Below are positions 7,386 through 16,021 of a DNA stretch of 39,448 nucleotides, piece after piece. This stretch comes from a virus. Location: IMG/VR virus record IMGVR_UViG_3300025525_000043, positions 1 through 39,448 of that record; one strand, given 5' to 3'. Position 1 is the stretch's first letter. Each line of letters begins with the position of its first letter. Under the pieces are notes generated by a model, which did no database searches, was not told the origin of the DNA, and worked only from the letters and a program-made list of their open reading frames with translations. The translations under genes were made by a program, and so were the position numbers.

Positions 7386-8239
7386 CAGTAGGCTGTCTCG
7401 GGGGTTGGAACGAATGGTGTGGCGCGGAAGCGAGCCGAGTTGGCAAACTTGCCGGTGCAGGTTTCCAGCCGTTTATCGCAACCTGGATAGATGGTGAAGC
7501 TGTCGCTCACTGCCACGTCTTTGGGCAGCGGGTAGGCCAGCGTCACCACGCCGGGGGCGTAGGACTTGACCGTGCGCCGCACGCCGAGGTTGGCGCCACT
7601 GCTGAACACGACTTCGCCGATGTCGAAATAACCGGCGGCCTGCGCCAATGCGCAGTTGATCACCTGGCGCGTGCTGCCCGAGGCAACAGCGCCAGACACC
7701 GCATATGATGCGCGCACCACGCCACAGCCGGTGTCATAAAGGCTGTATCCGCACGGCGGCTGGTAGAGGTTGCGCGGCAGCGGGGTGTTGAGCAGCTCCA
7801 TGAACGAGCGCACCATCACCCGGGCGGTGAGCGATTCGGTGGTGGTGTCGGAGACGCGCCCGGAAAACAGCAGCACCGTGCCCGCGATCGTGCCACCCGG
7901 CGTGTCGGAAAACGCCCGCTCGAGGTCGACCACTGCGCCGTCCAGCGCGCCGTTGCTGATGGCCTGCAGCCAGGGCTGGCCGGACAGCAGGGTGGCGGCG
8001 TCGGCGATGATCTGCAGGTCGAGCGAATCGACCGAGGTGCCCAGGGTGACCCGGGTGCGGCTGCGCTTGATGATGGGGCCGGTGTGCAGGAAGGTGCGTC
8101 CGCCCTCGACGACATCGATGTCGGCCGAGGTGAAGCGCAGCACGGTGCCGTCCACCAGGGTGAAGCTGTAAAGGTCCGCCATCCAGAACGCGCGGGCGGT
8201 GGACAGCAGGGTGATGAGCTCGGCGCTGGCGGATTTCAT
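7385..8239 (-). CDS. DUF2163 / BR0599-type tail protein
   Basis: The product is 284 residues from the ATG at 8239, chosen because it overlaps the upstream stop (ATGA); an in-frame ATG 14 codons upstream lies inside the upstream gene. The N-terminal part (LADLYSFTLVDG-like start with AFWMADLYSFTLVDGTVLRF) and the C-terminal Cys-containing block (YPGCDKRLETCTGKFANSARF) are characteristic of the DUF2163/BR0599 family found in GTA-type tail tips. Between them lies QPPCGYSLYDTGCGV. The cysteines probably bind an Fe-S cluster or zinc, as in related tail-tip proteins; that is inference. Confidence 0.88.
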   Translation of the reverse strand: MKSASAELITLLSTARAFWMADLYSFTLVDGTVLRFTSADIDVVEGGRTFLHTGPIIKRSRTRVTLGTSVDSLDLQIIADAATLLSGQPWLQAISNGALDGAVVDLERAFSDTPGGTIAGTVLLFSGRVSDTTTESLTARVMVRSFMELLNTPLPRNLYQPPCGYSLYDTGCGVVRASYAVSGAVASGSTRQVINCALAQAAGYFDIGEVVFSSGANLGVRRTVKSYAPGVVTLAYPLPKDVAVSDSFTIYPGCDKRLETCTGKFANSARFRATPFVPTPETAY

Positions 8240-8835
8240 CAGGACTTTACCGTGCGGAACTCGATGCGCTGCAACTGCCACAGGTCCTTCAGGAACTGAT
8301 CAAACTCGGCCATGTCCTGCAGAAACTTGCAGCGCCAGTAGTAGCTGCCGGTCCAGGTGAGCGGGGCGCCGTTGGCCGGGGCCACGGTGAACACCACCAC
8401 GCCGAGCGTGCTGATGGCATAGTCTGTACCCGGCGTTTTGGTGACGCCCGCCACCTTGATCGTCGGCGTGCCGCTGACTGACTGCACCGGCTCACTGAAA
8501 CTGCCGCGGGTGCGCGCAAGGGGAAACGAAACCGTGCTGCCGTTTCCGGTGCCGAAGCTCTGGTCGGTGACGGCGTTGTCGTCCGGGTCGGAATACAGAA
8601 AGCTGTCGTGGCTGCCCTGCCGCAAGTTGAAAAATCCCTCCAGCGTTTGCAGCTCGGCCTCGGCACCGGCGCGCAGCACTTCGTAGGCCAGGCTGTATCG
8701 GCGGTTCGGGTAGGTCATCAGCGCAAGCGACATTTCCTTGCCGGAGACGGATTCCTGCTTAAGCGTCTTCCAGATCGAGGCGCGCTTGATGTTCCATTTC
8801 AGGCCGGGCAGAACGGGGAATACGGCGTCAGACAT
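8239..8835 (-). CDS. DUF2460 tail tip protein
   Basis: The product is 198 residues. The conserved N-terminal block (FPVLPGLKWNIKRASIWKT) and the motif YSLAYEVLR with GSHDSFLYSDPDD match the DUF2460 (TIGR02217) family. That family is the distal tail protein class in the tape measure-DUF2460-DUF2163-NlpC-hub gene order. It abuts the tape measure gene and overlaps DUF2163 by 1 nt of the start codon. Confidence 0.88.
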   Translation of the reverse strand: MSDAVFPVLPGLKWNIKRASIWKTLKQESVSGKEMSLALMTYPNRRYSLAYEVLRAGAEAELQTLEGFFNLRQGSHDSFLYSDPDDNAVTDQSFGTGNGSTVSFPLARTRGSFSEPVQSVSGTPTIKVAGVTKTPGTDYAISTLGVVVFTVAPANGAPLTWTGSYYWRCKFLQDMAEFDQFLKDLWQLQRIEFRTVKS

Positions 8836-11142
8836 TTATCGCATCCCGTTCCGGTGGGCGTTTTTGATGGCTTGCACCAGCGCGTCCTGGTTGCCCATGA
8901 ACAGGTCGCGTACCCCACGTGCGTCGACGGCGCTGATGTTGACCTGCAGCGGCTGGCCGCCGGCGGACTCGCCGCCTTCGGATGCGCCGTTTTTGGTCAT
9001 GCCGCGAATCGCGTTGGCGTACTGCTTGGGGAGCACCATCTCCTCTTCATGCAGTTGCGTCATCGGGTTGACGCCCTTGGGGATGTCATAACCGCCCATG
9101 GCGGACTTCTTTTTGCCCATGGCGGACACGGCGGCGAACACGGCCGCCATGGCAGCCAGCGCGAGGATGGGGCCCACCCACGGGATGCTGGCCTGCGAGG
9201 CGGCGGCGCCGGTGCCGGCCTGCACCGCATTCATTCCGGCGACGGCGGTGGTCTCGGTGCCCTTGGCGGCAATGGTGGCCGTGGTCGATGCGGCGGTGAG
9301 GGCTTTTTCCAGTGTGACGAATCCCAGCTTGCCGGCGATCTTGGCGGCCTCGCCGGCCAGCCATTCCTTGACCATTTTGCCGACGACGTTGACGACGAAC
9401 CATTGCGTCATTTCGGCGCCAATGGCGCGCATGGCGTTGGACCAGGTGAGCGTGCCATTCATCAACGCCTGCACGCCTTTGTCCCACAGCCCGGTAATGG
9501 TGTCGGTGAGGCTTTGCCAAATGGTTAGCGACTCCAGCGCCTGCTGGCGCTGGATGTCCATGCTCTGGGCGGCGTAGCGGCGGCGAATCTCGGCCTTTTC
9601 AAGTTCGATGCGCTCGAGCTCTACGGGGTTCTGGTCGGGGTCCTGCAGGGCGATTTCGCGCTTGGCGGCGATAAAGCGGGTTTCTTCCGCCAGCCGCTGT
9701 TCGTTGAACTGCGCCAGGCGCTCCAGGTGGGTGGCCTGGGTGGCAATGCCCATGTCAACTTCGTGCTGCGACTGGGCTTCGAGTTCGTCGATGCGGGCCA
9801 GGGCGGCGTTGCGCGCGGACTCGGCCTGCAGCAGGTCGATCTGCATGCGCTGCTGGCCGGCCTTGCGGGCGGCGGCCACTACGGCGGCGTATTCGCGCGC
9901 CCACTGGGCTTCGTAGTCTTCGGCCAGCTTGACGGCGGCGTTGAAGGCGGCCTCTTCGGCCTTGAGCCGATCGGCCAGGGCCTTGGCCGCGTCCTTGGCG
10001 TCCTTGTCTTTTCCGCCGCCGTCCTTGACCAGGCCGTCGGCGGACAGGCCGCCCACGTTCGGGGTGGCCGTGGGCCCACCCTCGGCAAACAGGTTCCAGA
10101 TCTTCTTCTTCGTGTCTTCGCTCGACTCGACGATTTCCTGCAGCGCGTTTTTCCAGGCGCCCACCATGGTCTGGCCGGCGTTCTGGAATTCTGCCCAGGC
10201 ACCGCGGAAGTCGCCCTGCCCCACTTTGATGATGGCGGCCGCCAGCGCCCGCAGCGGCTCGGCCACGGTGATGACCATGGCGTTGATGACTTGCCACACT
10301 ACGGTGACGCCGTTTTTGAGCGCCCAGAATGCGCCGATCAGACCGCCGATTGCGCCGCGGATAACGACGACCGCCGCCGGGCCGATGGCGACGAACCAGT
10401 TTGAGAGCTTGCTGAGCACCGGCATCAGCGCGTTGCCGATGGTTTGCTGCATGGCGCGCAGGGTTTGGGCGCTGTCCTTGCCGGCCTGGTCGTATTCTTC
10501 GAACGCCTGGACGTTCTCTTCGCTCAGCACCATGCCCAGCTCGCGCTGCTTTTCTGAGTATTCGGCGATGATGGAGCTGTTGACCTTGGCCAGGTCGCCG
10601 TTGATCTGGAACCCTTTGCCGAACATGACGTTGGCGGCGATGGCACGGTCGGTGCCCGCCTTGTATTTGTCGAGCAGCTCGATCGCGTCGATCGTCATCT
10701 CGTTCAGCGGGCGCAGGTTGCCGGCGGCATCGCGGGTGACGAGACCCACGGCGGTGAGCGATTCCTCGTTCGTGCGCAACACGGCGGACAGCTTTTGCCC
10801 GGCGGTGACGAACTCGTCGACGCTGACGCCCTCGGCCGACAGGGCGTTCTTCAGGTCCGACGCGGCGGTGGCCGACATGCCGAGCGCGGCGGCTAGATCC
10901 ACGCTTTCCTGCGTCCACTCCGCCGTGGCGGCGACGGCCTGCTTGAACACGGCGCCGCCGGCGAGCACAGCGCCGATGGCGATGAATTTTTCCTGCAGCG
11001 ACTTGAGCGGCCCGCCGATGCCTTCGACTGATGCTTTTCCTTCGTCGCCGAACTGCTTGAGGTCGCGCCCGGCGTCCCGCAGCTTTTGACGCAGCGGGGA
11101 AACGTCGCCGTCGACTACAAGCTGAGCCTTGTTGTCGGCCAT
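8836..11142 (-). CDS. Tail tape measure protein
   Basis: The product is 768 residues. It has long helical and coiled-coil stretches (e.g. AAFNAAVKLAEDYEAQWAREYA..., residues 390-560) and hydrophobic segments rich in Ala and Gly near residues 245-300 and 650-690. A conserved tape-measure C-terminal region carries TITGLWDKGVQALMNGTLTW. It directly follows the frameshifted tail assembly chaperone ORF, the usual place for the tape measure. Length implies a tail of roughly 110-120 nm if the 0.15 nm per residue rule holds. Confidence 0.92.
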   Translation of the reverse strand: MADNKAQLVVDGDVSPLRQKLRDAGRDLKQFGDEGKASVEGIGGPLKSLQEKFIAIGAVLAGGAVFKQAVAATAEWTQESVDLAAALGMSATAASDLKNALSAEGVSVDEFVTAGQKLSAVLRTNEESLTAVGLVTRDAAGNLRPLNEMTIDAIELLDKYKAGTDRAIAANVMFGKGFQINGDLAKVNSSIIAEYSEKQRELGMVLSEENVQAFEEYDQAGKDSAQTLRAMQQTIGNALMPVLSKLSNWFVAIGPAAVVVIRGAIGGLIGAFWALKNGVTVVWQVINAMVITVAEPLRALAAAIIKVGQGDFRGAWAEFQNAGQTMVGAWKNALQEIVESSEDTKKKIWNLFAEGGPTATPNVGGLSADGLVKDGGGKDKDAKDAAKALADRLKAEEAAFNAAVKLAEDYEAQWAREYAAVVAAARKAGQQRMQIDLLQAESARNAALARIDELEAQSQHEVDMGIATQATHLERLAQFNEQRLAEETRFIAAKREIALQDPDQNPVELERIELEKAEIRRRYAAQSMDIQRQQALESLTIWQSLTDTITGLWDKGVQALMNGTLTWSNAMRAIGAEMTQWFVVNVVGKMVKEWLAGEAAKIAGKLGFVTLEKALTAASTTATIAAKGTETTAVAGMNAVQAGTGAAASQASIPWVGPILALAAMAAVFAAVSAMGKKKSAMGGYDIPKGVNPMTQLHEEEMVLPKQYANAIRGMTKNGASEGGESAGGQPLQVNISAVDARGVRDLFMGNQDALVQAIKNAHRNGMR

Positions 11143-11145
11143 GGG

Positions 11146-11864
11146 TTAGAGTCCGATCAGGTCGAGCATGGGATCGTCGGGACGGCCTTCCATCACGGGC
11201 AAGCCATTGGCGAGGGCTTCGCGCATGGCTTCATCCGCGCTGACCGCGCGCACCTTGGGCGAAGCGGTGTCCGGCAGCCCGAGGGCAAGCGAGATGCGCT
11301 TGAGCTGCACGGCGGGCGGGGGCACGCTGGCCCAAAAGGACGACAGCGCATCGAGCTGGGGCAGGGTTACACATTGGTCGACGTGATCCCAGGTCCACCC
11401 GGTTGCGCTGACGATCCAGGCGTAGAGTTCGTCCCAGTCGGGCTCATCAGCGCGGCCATGAGCTTTCCCATATCACTGCTGCCGGCCTCCAGCACCGGCA
11501 GGCCGTTGACGCGGGCAATGCGCTCGACTACGGGGGCGAGATCGAACAGGGAAACGGTGAGCGCTTCGATGCGCGCCGCGGGCACATGCAGCCCCAGCGC
11601 CAGCACCTTGACGATGTCGTCGTACAGCGCTTCGGAAAACTCCCACGCAGCAAAAGCCCTGGAGCACCGCACGATGGCTGGCACCAGCTCGCGCGCCACA
11701 CCCAGCGGCACCGGGCGCACGGCATGCACCTGGCCGGCCAGCACCACGGTGTCGACGCCGGCCAGCTTGAGCAGCACGCGGCGCGACAGCAGGCCGCGCA
11801 CGAATGCAGCCATGCGGACAAAATGTCCGCTCCCGGCCAGCGGGCGGATGACGATGGCAGCCAT
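11146..11864 (-). CDS. Tail assembly chaperone, long -1 frameshift product (GT-like)
   Basis: The second ORF has no start of its own. It becomes readable after a -1 shift at the heptamer G GGA AAG (11469 to 11463) in the upstream ORF. After the slip the frame stays open to a TAA at 11146 and would give a 239-residue protein. The C-terminal part contains DWDELYAWIVSATGW and ALSSFWASVPPPAVQLKRI, a strongly conserved chaperone C-terminal block, so it is clearly coding. The arrangement matches lambda G/GT, where a small fraction of ribosomes shift. The long form recruits tail tube protein to the tape measure. Confidence 0.88.
11367..11864 (-). CDS. Tail assembly chaperone, zero-frame product (G-like)
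   Basis: The product is 165 residues; it starts at the ATG that overlaps the tail tube stop (ATGA). It is helical with no enzyme motif. The last 31 residues, after the slippery heptamer, are low-complexity and Thr/Gly/Pro rich (SPTGTNSTPGSSAQPGGPG). This is typical of out-of-frame reading past a programmed frameshift site. Position between tail tube and tape measure genes supports the chaperone role. Confidence 0.85.
   Translation of the reverse strand: MAAIVIRPLAGSGHFVRMAAFVRGLLSRRVLLKLAGVDTVVLAGQVHAVRPVPLGVARELVPAIVRCSRAFAAWEFSEALYDDIVKVLALGLHVPAARIEALTVSLFDLAPVVERIARVNGLPVLEAGSSDMGKLMAALMSPTGTNSTPGSSAQPGGPGITSTNV
11463..11469 (-). promoter_or_regulatory. -1 ribosomal frameshift slippery heptamer GGGAAAG
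   Basis: On the reverse strand the zero frame reads ATG GGA AAG CTC, so the heptamer is G GGA AAG in the X XXY YYZ pattern. This is the same heptamer used by lambda G/GT. After the shift the codons GCT CAT GGC follow and stay open. Confidence 0.9.
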
Positions 11865-12619
11865 CAGAACAGGCAGATATAGCCCAGCTCGCCGGCTGCA
11901 TTGGCGAAGGCTTCGGCTTCAAAGTCATAGATGGCGAAGTCGTCGGACTTCAACGGCACGGACAGCTTGCCGGAAACGCAGCGGTTGAGCTTGCACACCA
12001 TGGTTTTGCCGTCGTAGCCGTTTTGCAGCAGCAGGGTGAACGAGGGGGTGTAGCCCATCGTTTCGTTGGTCATGGTGTAGATGCTGCCGCCTGCGGAGGC
12101 GCTGTATTCGTAGCTGATCTTGACGCCGAGGGAGGCGTCGGCAGATGCGAAGGTGTAGACGCCGGTGGTGGTGTTGACGCTGTACTGCCCAGTGGCGGGG
12201 GCGCTGGCGACGCGGGTGAGCTGCACGCCGGTGACGGAGAACATCACGCCCAGGTCGGCGACGAAGGTGCCGGAGCTGGGCGGCGCGATGGTGACCTGGA
12301 ACGGCGTGGTGGGGATGGTCTTGGCTTCGTCGAACACGGCGGCCTTGATGCCGGTGGTGGCGGCCTTGCCGAAAAACAGGCTGCCCATGATGCCGCCGTC
12401 GATCTCGGCGTATTTGGCCTTGATCTCGGTTTTGCCCTTGCCCTGGCCCACGGCGATGGGGTAGCGCTTTGACCCATACAGGGTCTTGATTTCGGTGGAC
12501 AGGTCGAGCGAGACATCCTGCATGGTGCCGAGGATGACGGGGGTGGGGTTGGCAATGGCCGTGCCGTCCGCCAGGTTGGTGGGGACTGCGATGAGTTTGC
12601 CGGAACCGAAATTGATCAT
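11864..12619 (-). CDS. Major tail tube protein
   Basis: The product is 251 residues, beta-rich, with a tail tube-like pattern. The N-terminus (GSGKLIAVPTNLADGTA...PVILGTMQDVSLDLS) and the repeated KTEIKAKYAEIDGG core match phage major tail subunits of the siphovirus tube fold. It lies between the tail terminator-like gene and the chaperone genes, where the tube gene is always found. The C-terminal part has an extra Ig-like look (TGVQLTRVAS...YSVNTTTGVYTFASADASLG). Confidence 0.88.
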   Translation of the reverse strand: MINFGSGKLIAVPTNLADGTAIANPTPVILGTMQDVSLDLSTEIKTLYGSKRYPIAVGQGKGKTEIKAKYAEIDGGIMGSLFFGKAATTGIKAAVFDEAKTIPTTPFQVTIAPPSSGTFVADLGVMFSVTGVQLTRVASAPATGQYSVNTTTGVYTFASADASLGVKISYEYSASAGGSIYTMTNETMGYTPSFTLLLQNGYDGKTMVCKLNRCVSGKLSVPLKSDDFAIYDFEAEAFANAAGELGYICLF

Positions 12620-12634
12620 GGTGAATGCTCCTGG

Positions 12635-13066
12635 TTAAATGGCGGCGGTGAGGTCGCCGGGACGAACGAAAACTTGCATCTGGTAGCGGGCGGTGAGGCG
12701 CCCTGCGGGCTGGTCTGCGGAGTCGTCCTGCAGATCAGTGGCGGTGCAGCGCAGGCCGCGCCCTTTGCCAGCCAGGGCGGTGTCGGCCAGCAGCAGGGCG
12801 TGGGCCTGCATGTGCAGGGCGTCGGCGGTGGTCTCCCACGTTGCGCCGGCGGCGTGGCAGGCCAGGGTGAACGACAGCAGGTGGCGCTCGCCATTGGTGC
12901 CCACCACGTCGCCGCCGGTGTCGGCGCGGCGGATGTTGATGGCGGGCACTTCGTCGGCGCCAAACGCGGCGTCGCGCGCGCGGTACACCCGCACGCCGGC
13001 AGCGGTGGCCGACAGCAGCACGGATGCCACCCGGGCGATGATCAGCTCGAAGACGCTGGCGCTCAT
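12635..13066 (-). CDS. Tail terminator-like protein (gpU-like position)
   Basis: The product is 143 residues from the ATG at 13066, which overlaps the upstream stop by ATGA. An N-terminal helix (FELIIARVASVLLSA) is followed by DEVPAINIRRADT and a beta-rich core (HLLSFTLACHAAG) and a C-terminal YQMQVFVRPGDLTAAI. This matches the layout of tail-completion/terminator proteins of gpU or minor tail type. It sits just before the tail tube gene. Family assignment is from position and pattern. Confidence 0.72.
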   Translation of the reverse strand: MSASVFELIIARVASVLLSATAAGVRVYRARDAAFGADEVPAINIRRADTGGDVVGTNGERHLLSFTLACHAAGATWETTADALHMQAHALLLADTALAGKGRGLRCTATDLQDDSADQPAGRLTARYQMQVFVRPGDLTAAI

Positions 13067-13362
13067 AGGATCAATCCGAGTGGCACGATGGCTTCCAGGC
13101 CGTCGATGTCGGCGGGCTGGGCGTTTTCTCGCGCGAGGTAGGTGGTGCCGGCGATGACGAAGGTGTCGCCGCGCTTGACGGTCTGGAAGCTGGCAACAGG
13201 GAAGCGCACGCTGTAATCGGTGGCGAGCATTTCGCCGCCCACCAGCACGGTGCCGGGGCGGTCGAACATGGCCTTGGCCGTGGTGGGACCGCCGCCAGCC
13301 GGGGTGTGCGTTACCGCCACGCCGAAGTCGGCATACAGCAGATCGATGTCGTCGAGTTCCAT
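13063..13362 (-). CDS. Head-tail joining protein (lambda gpFII-like)
   Basis: The product is 99 residues. The ATG at 13362 was chosen because it is 24 nt after the hairpin element; the longer frame upstream runs through that element. The core FGVAVTHTPAGGG...AMFDRPG and the ending TFVIAGTTYLARENAQPADIDGL fit phage attachment/head-tail adaptor proteins of the gpFII class (PF05354). No Shine-Dalgarno is seen before the ATG; the sequence there is CTGGCGGTT. It overlaps the tail terminator gene by 4 nt. Confidence 0.78.
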   Translation of the reverse strand: MELDDIDLLYADFGVAVTHTPAGGGPTTAKAMFDRPGTVLVGGEMLATDYSVRFPVASFQTVKRGDTFVIAGTTYLARENAQPADIDGLEAIVPLGLIL

Positions 13363-13386
13363 AACCGCCAGCGTGGCAGGCAGTGG

Positions 13387-13413
13387 GCGACATTTGTAGG
13401 CAAGGAATGTCGC
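13387..13413 (-). repeat. 27 bp hairpin element, copy 2 (upstream of connector gene)
   Basis: Identical to copies at 2536 and 23749: GCGACATT, 11-nt loop, AATGTCGC. The 24 nt between it and the ATG at 13362 include CCTGCCACGCTGGC, shared with copy 3. It lies 8 nt after the stop of the 92-residue gene. Confidence 0.9.
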
Positions 13414-13421
13414 AGCGGCGT

Positions 13422-13700
13422 TCAGCTGTACACAGGGAACACCTTCAACTCGGCAGTTTCCCCCAGCCATTTTCCCGACGGCAGCGTTACACTGGCCTGC
13501 AATAACCACATCCCGTGTTGATCAATATCTGCCGCCAAGGTGGTGTACCTCACCTTTGTGGCGGACGCCGTAGCCGTCCAGGTGACTGCCGCACCGTTGG
13601 GCTTTCGCGCTTTGATTTCAAGCACTGTCGCGCCGGCCAGGCTCACGCCCGTGTCAAGCTCGATCAGAGTACCGGTATCGCCAACATAAACTTTACTCAT
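13422..13700 (-). CDS. Small Ig-like phage protein
   Basis: The product is 92 residues, beta-rich (KVYVGDTGTLIELDTGVSLAGATVLEIKARKPNG). It resembles the N-terminal Ig/BppU-like domain of upper baseplate and other appendage proteins, and is similar in pattern to the N-terminal half of the protein at 23164-23724. It overlaps the preceding small ORF by ATGA. I call it an appendage or decoration protein on pattern only. Confidence 0.65.
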   Translation of the reverse strand: MSKVYVGDTGTLIELDTGVSLAGATVLEIKARKPNGAAVTWTATASATKVRYTTLAADIDQHGMWLLQASVTLPSGKWLGETAELKVFPVYS

Positions 13701-13870
13701 ACATCCTCCAGATCGATATTGGATACCAGCTCAACCACCGTCGCCAGGTGGCTGCGCATAGACGCGGCAGTCGTGATCGCGGATTCATCCAACACCGCCG
13801 CCGTCACACCAGACGCCGCCACGTATTGGCTGGTCACACGGCTGGCCAGGCTCACGATTTCCGCGCTCAC
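13697..13870 (-). CDS. Small hypothetical protein (57 aa)
   Basis: A GTG at 13870 opens 57 codons (V/M-S-A-E-I-V-S-L-A-S-R-V-T-S-Q-Y...). The product is helical, ends SNIDLEDV, and overlaps both neighbours by 4 nt (GTGA upstream, ATGA downstream). The tight coupling supports a real gene. No family is recognised. Confidence 0.6.
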   Translation of the reverse strand: MSAEIVSLASRVTSQYVAASGVTAAVLDESAITTAASMRSHLATVVELVSNIDLEDV

Positions 13871-14022
13871 CGTGCAGACTCCAGGCTGACCACCTGCGTA
13901 ATCCGGGACTTGAGCCGCACCACTTCTCGTCGGGCAGTCGTCGGCACCTCGGCCAGTGTCGCCCCGAACAGCGCACCCGCGAACAGCGCCCCGCCGAGAA
14001 GTTTCCCGCGCAGCAGCGCCAT
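13867..14022 (-). CDS. Small membrane-type protein (51 aa)
   Basis: The ATG at 14022 overlaps the previous stop as TAATG. The 51 residues begin MALLRGKLLGGALFAGALFG, a single hydrophobic segment or signal-like helix, followed by a basic tail (ARREVVRLKSRI). It overlaps the next small gene by GTGA. No function is recognised. Confidence 0.6.
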   Translation of the reverse strand: MALLRGKLLGGALFAGALFGATLAEVPTTARREVVRLKSRITQVVSLESAR

Positions 14023-14576
14023 TACAGTGCCCCGTTCACGGTCGGCGTGCCGTTGCCATTAACATCGGGAGTAAGCGTTATACGTGGCGTTACACCGTCG
14101 CGGGCCATGTACTGCTCGGTGGCGGTGCCGAGGCCTTCGCGCTTGCCGGCCAGGGCGGCCAGCATCACGCGCATCATCTGTTCGGCGGTCAGGCCCTCCA
14201 GACCCTTACTCCACACCGAATCGGCAATATCCCCCGCGCTCGGCCCGCTGCCGCCAATGGCCGTGGTCGTGTAGGCGCTGCTGGTCTTGCGCTCGACGTA
14301 GACTCCAGCCACCGGGACGATGGTGCCGTTCAGGTTGCCCGCGATGCTGTAGTTCCCGGCGCTGGGGAACTTGAGGGTGTAGCCGTTGATGAGGTCAAGC
14401 TGGTAGAAGAAGCCACCGCCGCCCAGGTCGAGCGCCTTCCAGGTGTGCGTCACGGGATGAATCGCCCCTTCCGAGTCGTCTTCCAGATCGCGCAGGGTCG
14501 CGTGAAAAGCGGGCAAGTCCGTGATGCTTGCCGTGCTCTCCACCACCTTGTTGGCCCAATCAACCGTGATGGTCAT
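14022..14576 (-). CDS. Appendage-block structural protein (184 aa)
   Basis: The product is 184 residues starting MTITVDWANKVV. It has a beta-rich N-terminal half and a recognisable DIADSVWSKGLEGLTAEQMMRVMLAALAGKREGLGTATE segment around residues 115-155. Proteins of this pattern recur in proteobacterial prophages next to appendage genes and are annotated only as hypothetical. It overlaps the small membrane gene by 3 nt. Confidence 0.7.
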   Translation of the reverse strand: MTITVDWANKVVESTASITDLPAFHATLRDLEDDSEGAIHPVTHTWKALDLGGGGFFYQLDLINGYTLKFPSAGNYSIAGNLNGTIVPVAGVYVERKTSSAYTTTAIGGSGPSAGDIADSVWSKGLEGLTAEQMMRVMLAALAGKREGLGTATEQYMARDGVTPRITLTPDVNGNGTPTVNGAL

Positions 14577-14579
14577 GGA

Positions 14580-16021
14580 TTAAGCGTCCGCGTTTCTCAC
14601 GCCCGTGCCCGAGCCGCCGTTGCTGGTCACGCTCATGGTGGATTCAAACGGTACGATCGGACTGCCACCCGCGTTACGCACCCTGAAGCGGGCGGTGAAG
14701 TTGGCGTTGAACTGCATCGCAGCAGACTGGATCGTCGCGCCACTCGGAACGCCGTCGATGAACGGGATGAAGGCGGGGCGGCTGGTATAGCCGCCAGCCT
14801 TGATGGCAGGAGAAAGGCCGCTGACTGTGGTTCCAGTCCAGCTTGTGTAGGTGTAACGGTCGCCGTCGATGCGGATCACCCCCGATGCCGGAGTGTCCGA
14901 CTTCAGCCCCGTAACGCTGACCGTGGTTGCACCCGCCGAGGCCGATACGGTGTATTCCGCGTCGTCGATACTGCCCATGCCGTTATCTCGCGCCACCAGC
15001 ACATAGTCGCTGACGGTGGTGTTGGTCACTTCGATGGTGATCGAGGTCGGCGGAATAACGATGGTGCCGTCATGCGAAACCAGTTGATAGTTCTTGCTGT
15101 CAGCCGCCATCACGCCCGTCAGTCGCCAACCCTGTGCCACGAAGAACTTGCCGCCCGCGAACGTACCAAACGGGGCCGAGATGTTCTCGGCGTAGCCTGC
15201 GTTCAGCTTGCGGTAGCGCCAGCCGGGGACCGAGTTGATGGTCGCCGTGCTGGACTCCGAACAGGCCCACATCAGCGCCTGATAGGCGGTTGCGAGTGTG
15301 GTCGTGCCGTTGAGGGCGATGACCCCCTTGTAGTCTTTCGAGCCGTTGCCGTCGCCCATGTCGAACGTGCTGTCGCCGGGGGTCAGGGTGATGGTGCCGA
15401 AAGCCGTCTCGGCAGCGCCTGTGCTCAAGGCGATGTTGGTGTCGAGCGAAGTTGCCAGCGCCGCTGCCTGTTCACCACCTGCCGCAAGGTTCGCGTCGAA
15501 GTGCGAGAAGGTCTGCCCGTACTTGCGGGAGAACACCACCACGTCGCCGCTGTCGATCAGCGTCCCAGCTGCCTTGGCCTTGACGAGAATCTGGAAGCCC
15601 GTGTCCACATCGGCGTCGTCCCAATACTTCGTCAGCTTGGTGTTGGACTGGGTGATATAGATCGGGCTGGATGCCACCAGCGAACCGATGACCTTCAGGC
15701 CGGTGTAGAGGTCGTCGCCGCTGTTCTGTTCAATCGAGCCAACTTGAGCCACTGGCTCGTCGCATCGTCAATGTTGTAGTTCGGCAGCAGGGTGAGCGCC
15801 ATCGGGCGGCTGGCGTTTCGCTTACCGGCCAATTCCGAAGGGTTGGCACCGAGGATGCTGACCAGATCGTCGCCTGCCGGGGCCGCGTTGTCTGCCAGGT
15901 CTTGCAAGGCCGCGTGCAGTTCCAGCGTGCTATACCGCGCATCAGTGCCGGGTACAAAAGCCGCTACCTGCCGAATATCACCATCGGCATTAATTGTGAA
16001 CTTCGTCAGGTCAAGCGCCAT
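14580..16021 (-). pseudogene. Structural/appendage gene split by a frameshift
   Basis: Two overlapping frames look like one protein. The first (ATG 16021) gives MALDLTKFTINADGDIRQVA... up to YNIDDATSQWLK, codon 93, ending at 15743. The second frame continues VGSIEQNSGDDLYTGLKVIG... to 14580. Joining them with a -1 step after codon 93 gives 480 residues and reads through a block (YNIDD...SIEQ...Y.GL) that in family members is continuous. A GTG at 15752 would start the second frame alone (390 aa), but no slippery heptamer is present. One lost base (AAGGTT to AAGTT) explains it: mutation or sequencing error. Function is probably appendage/structural. Confidence 0.68.

Noticed and set aside
13956-15779. 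Long rightward frame opposite the appendage genes
   Set aside because: Overlaps several tightly coupled leftward genes and has a shadow-type composition.
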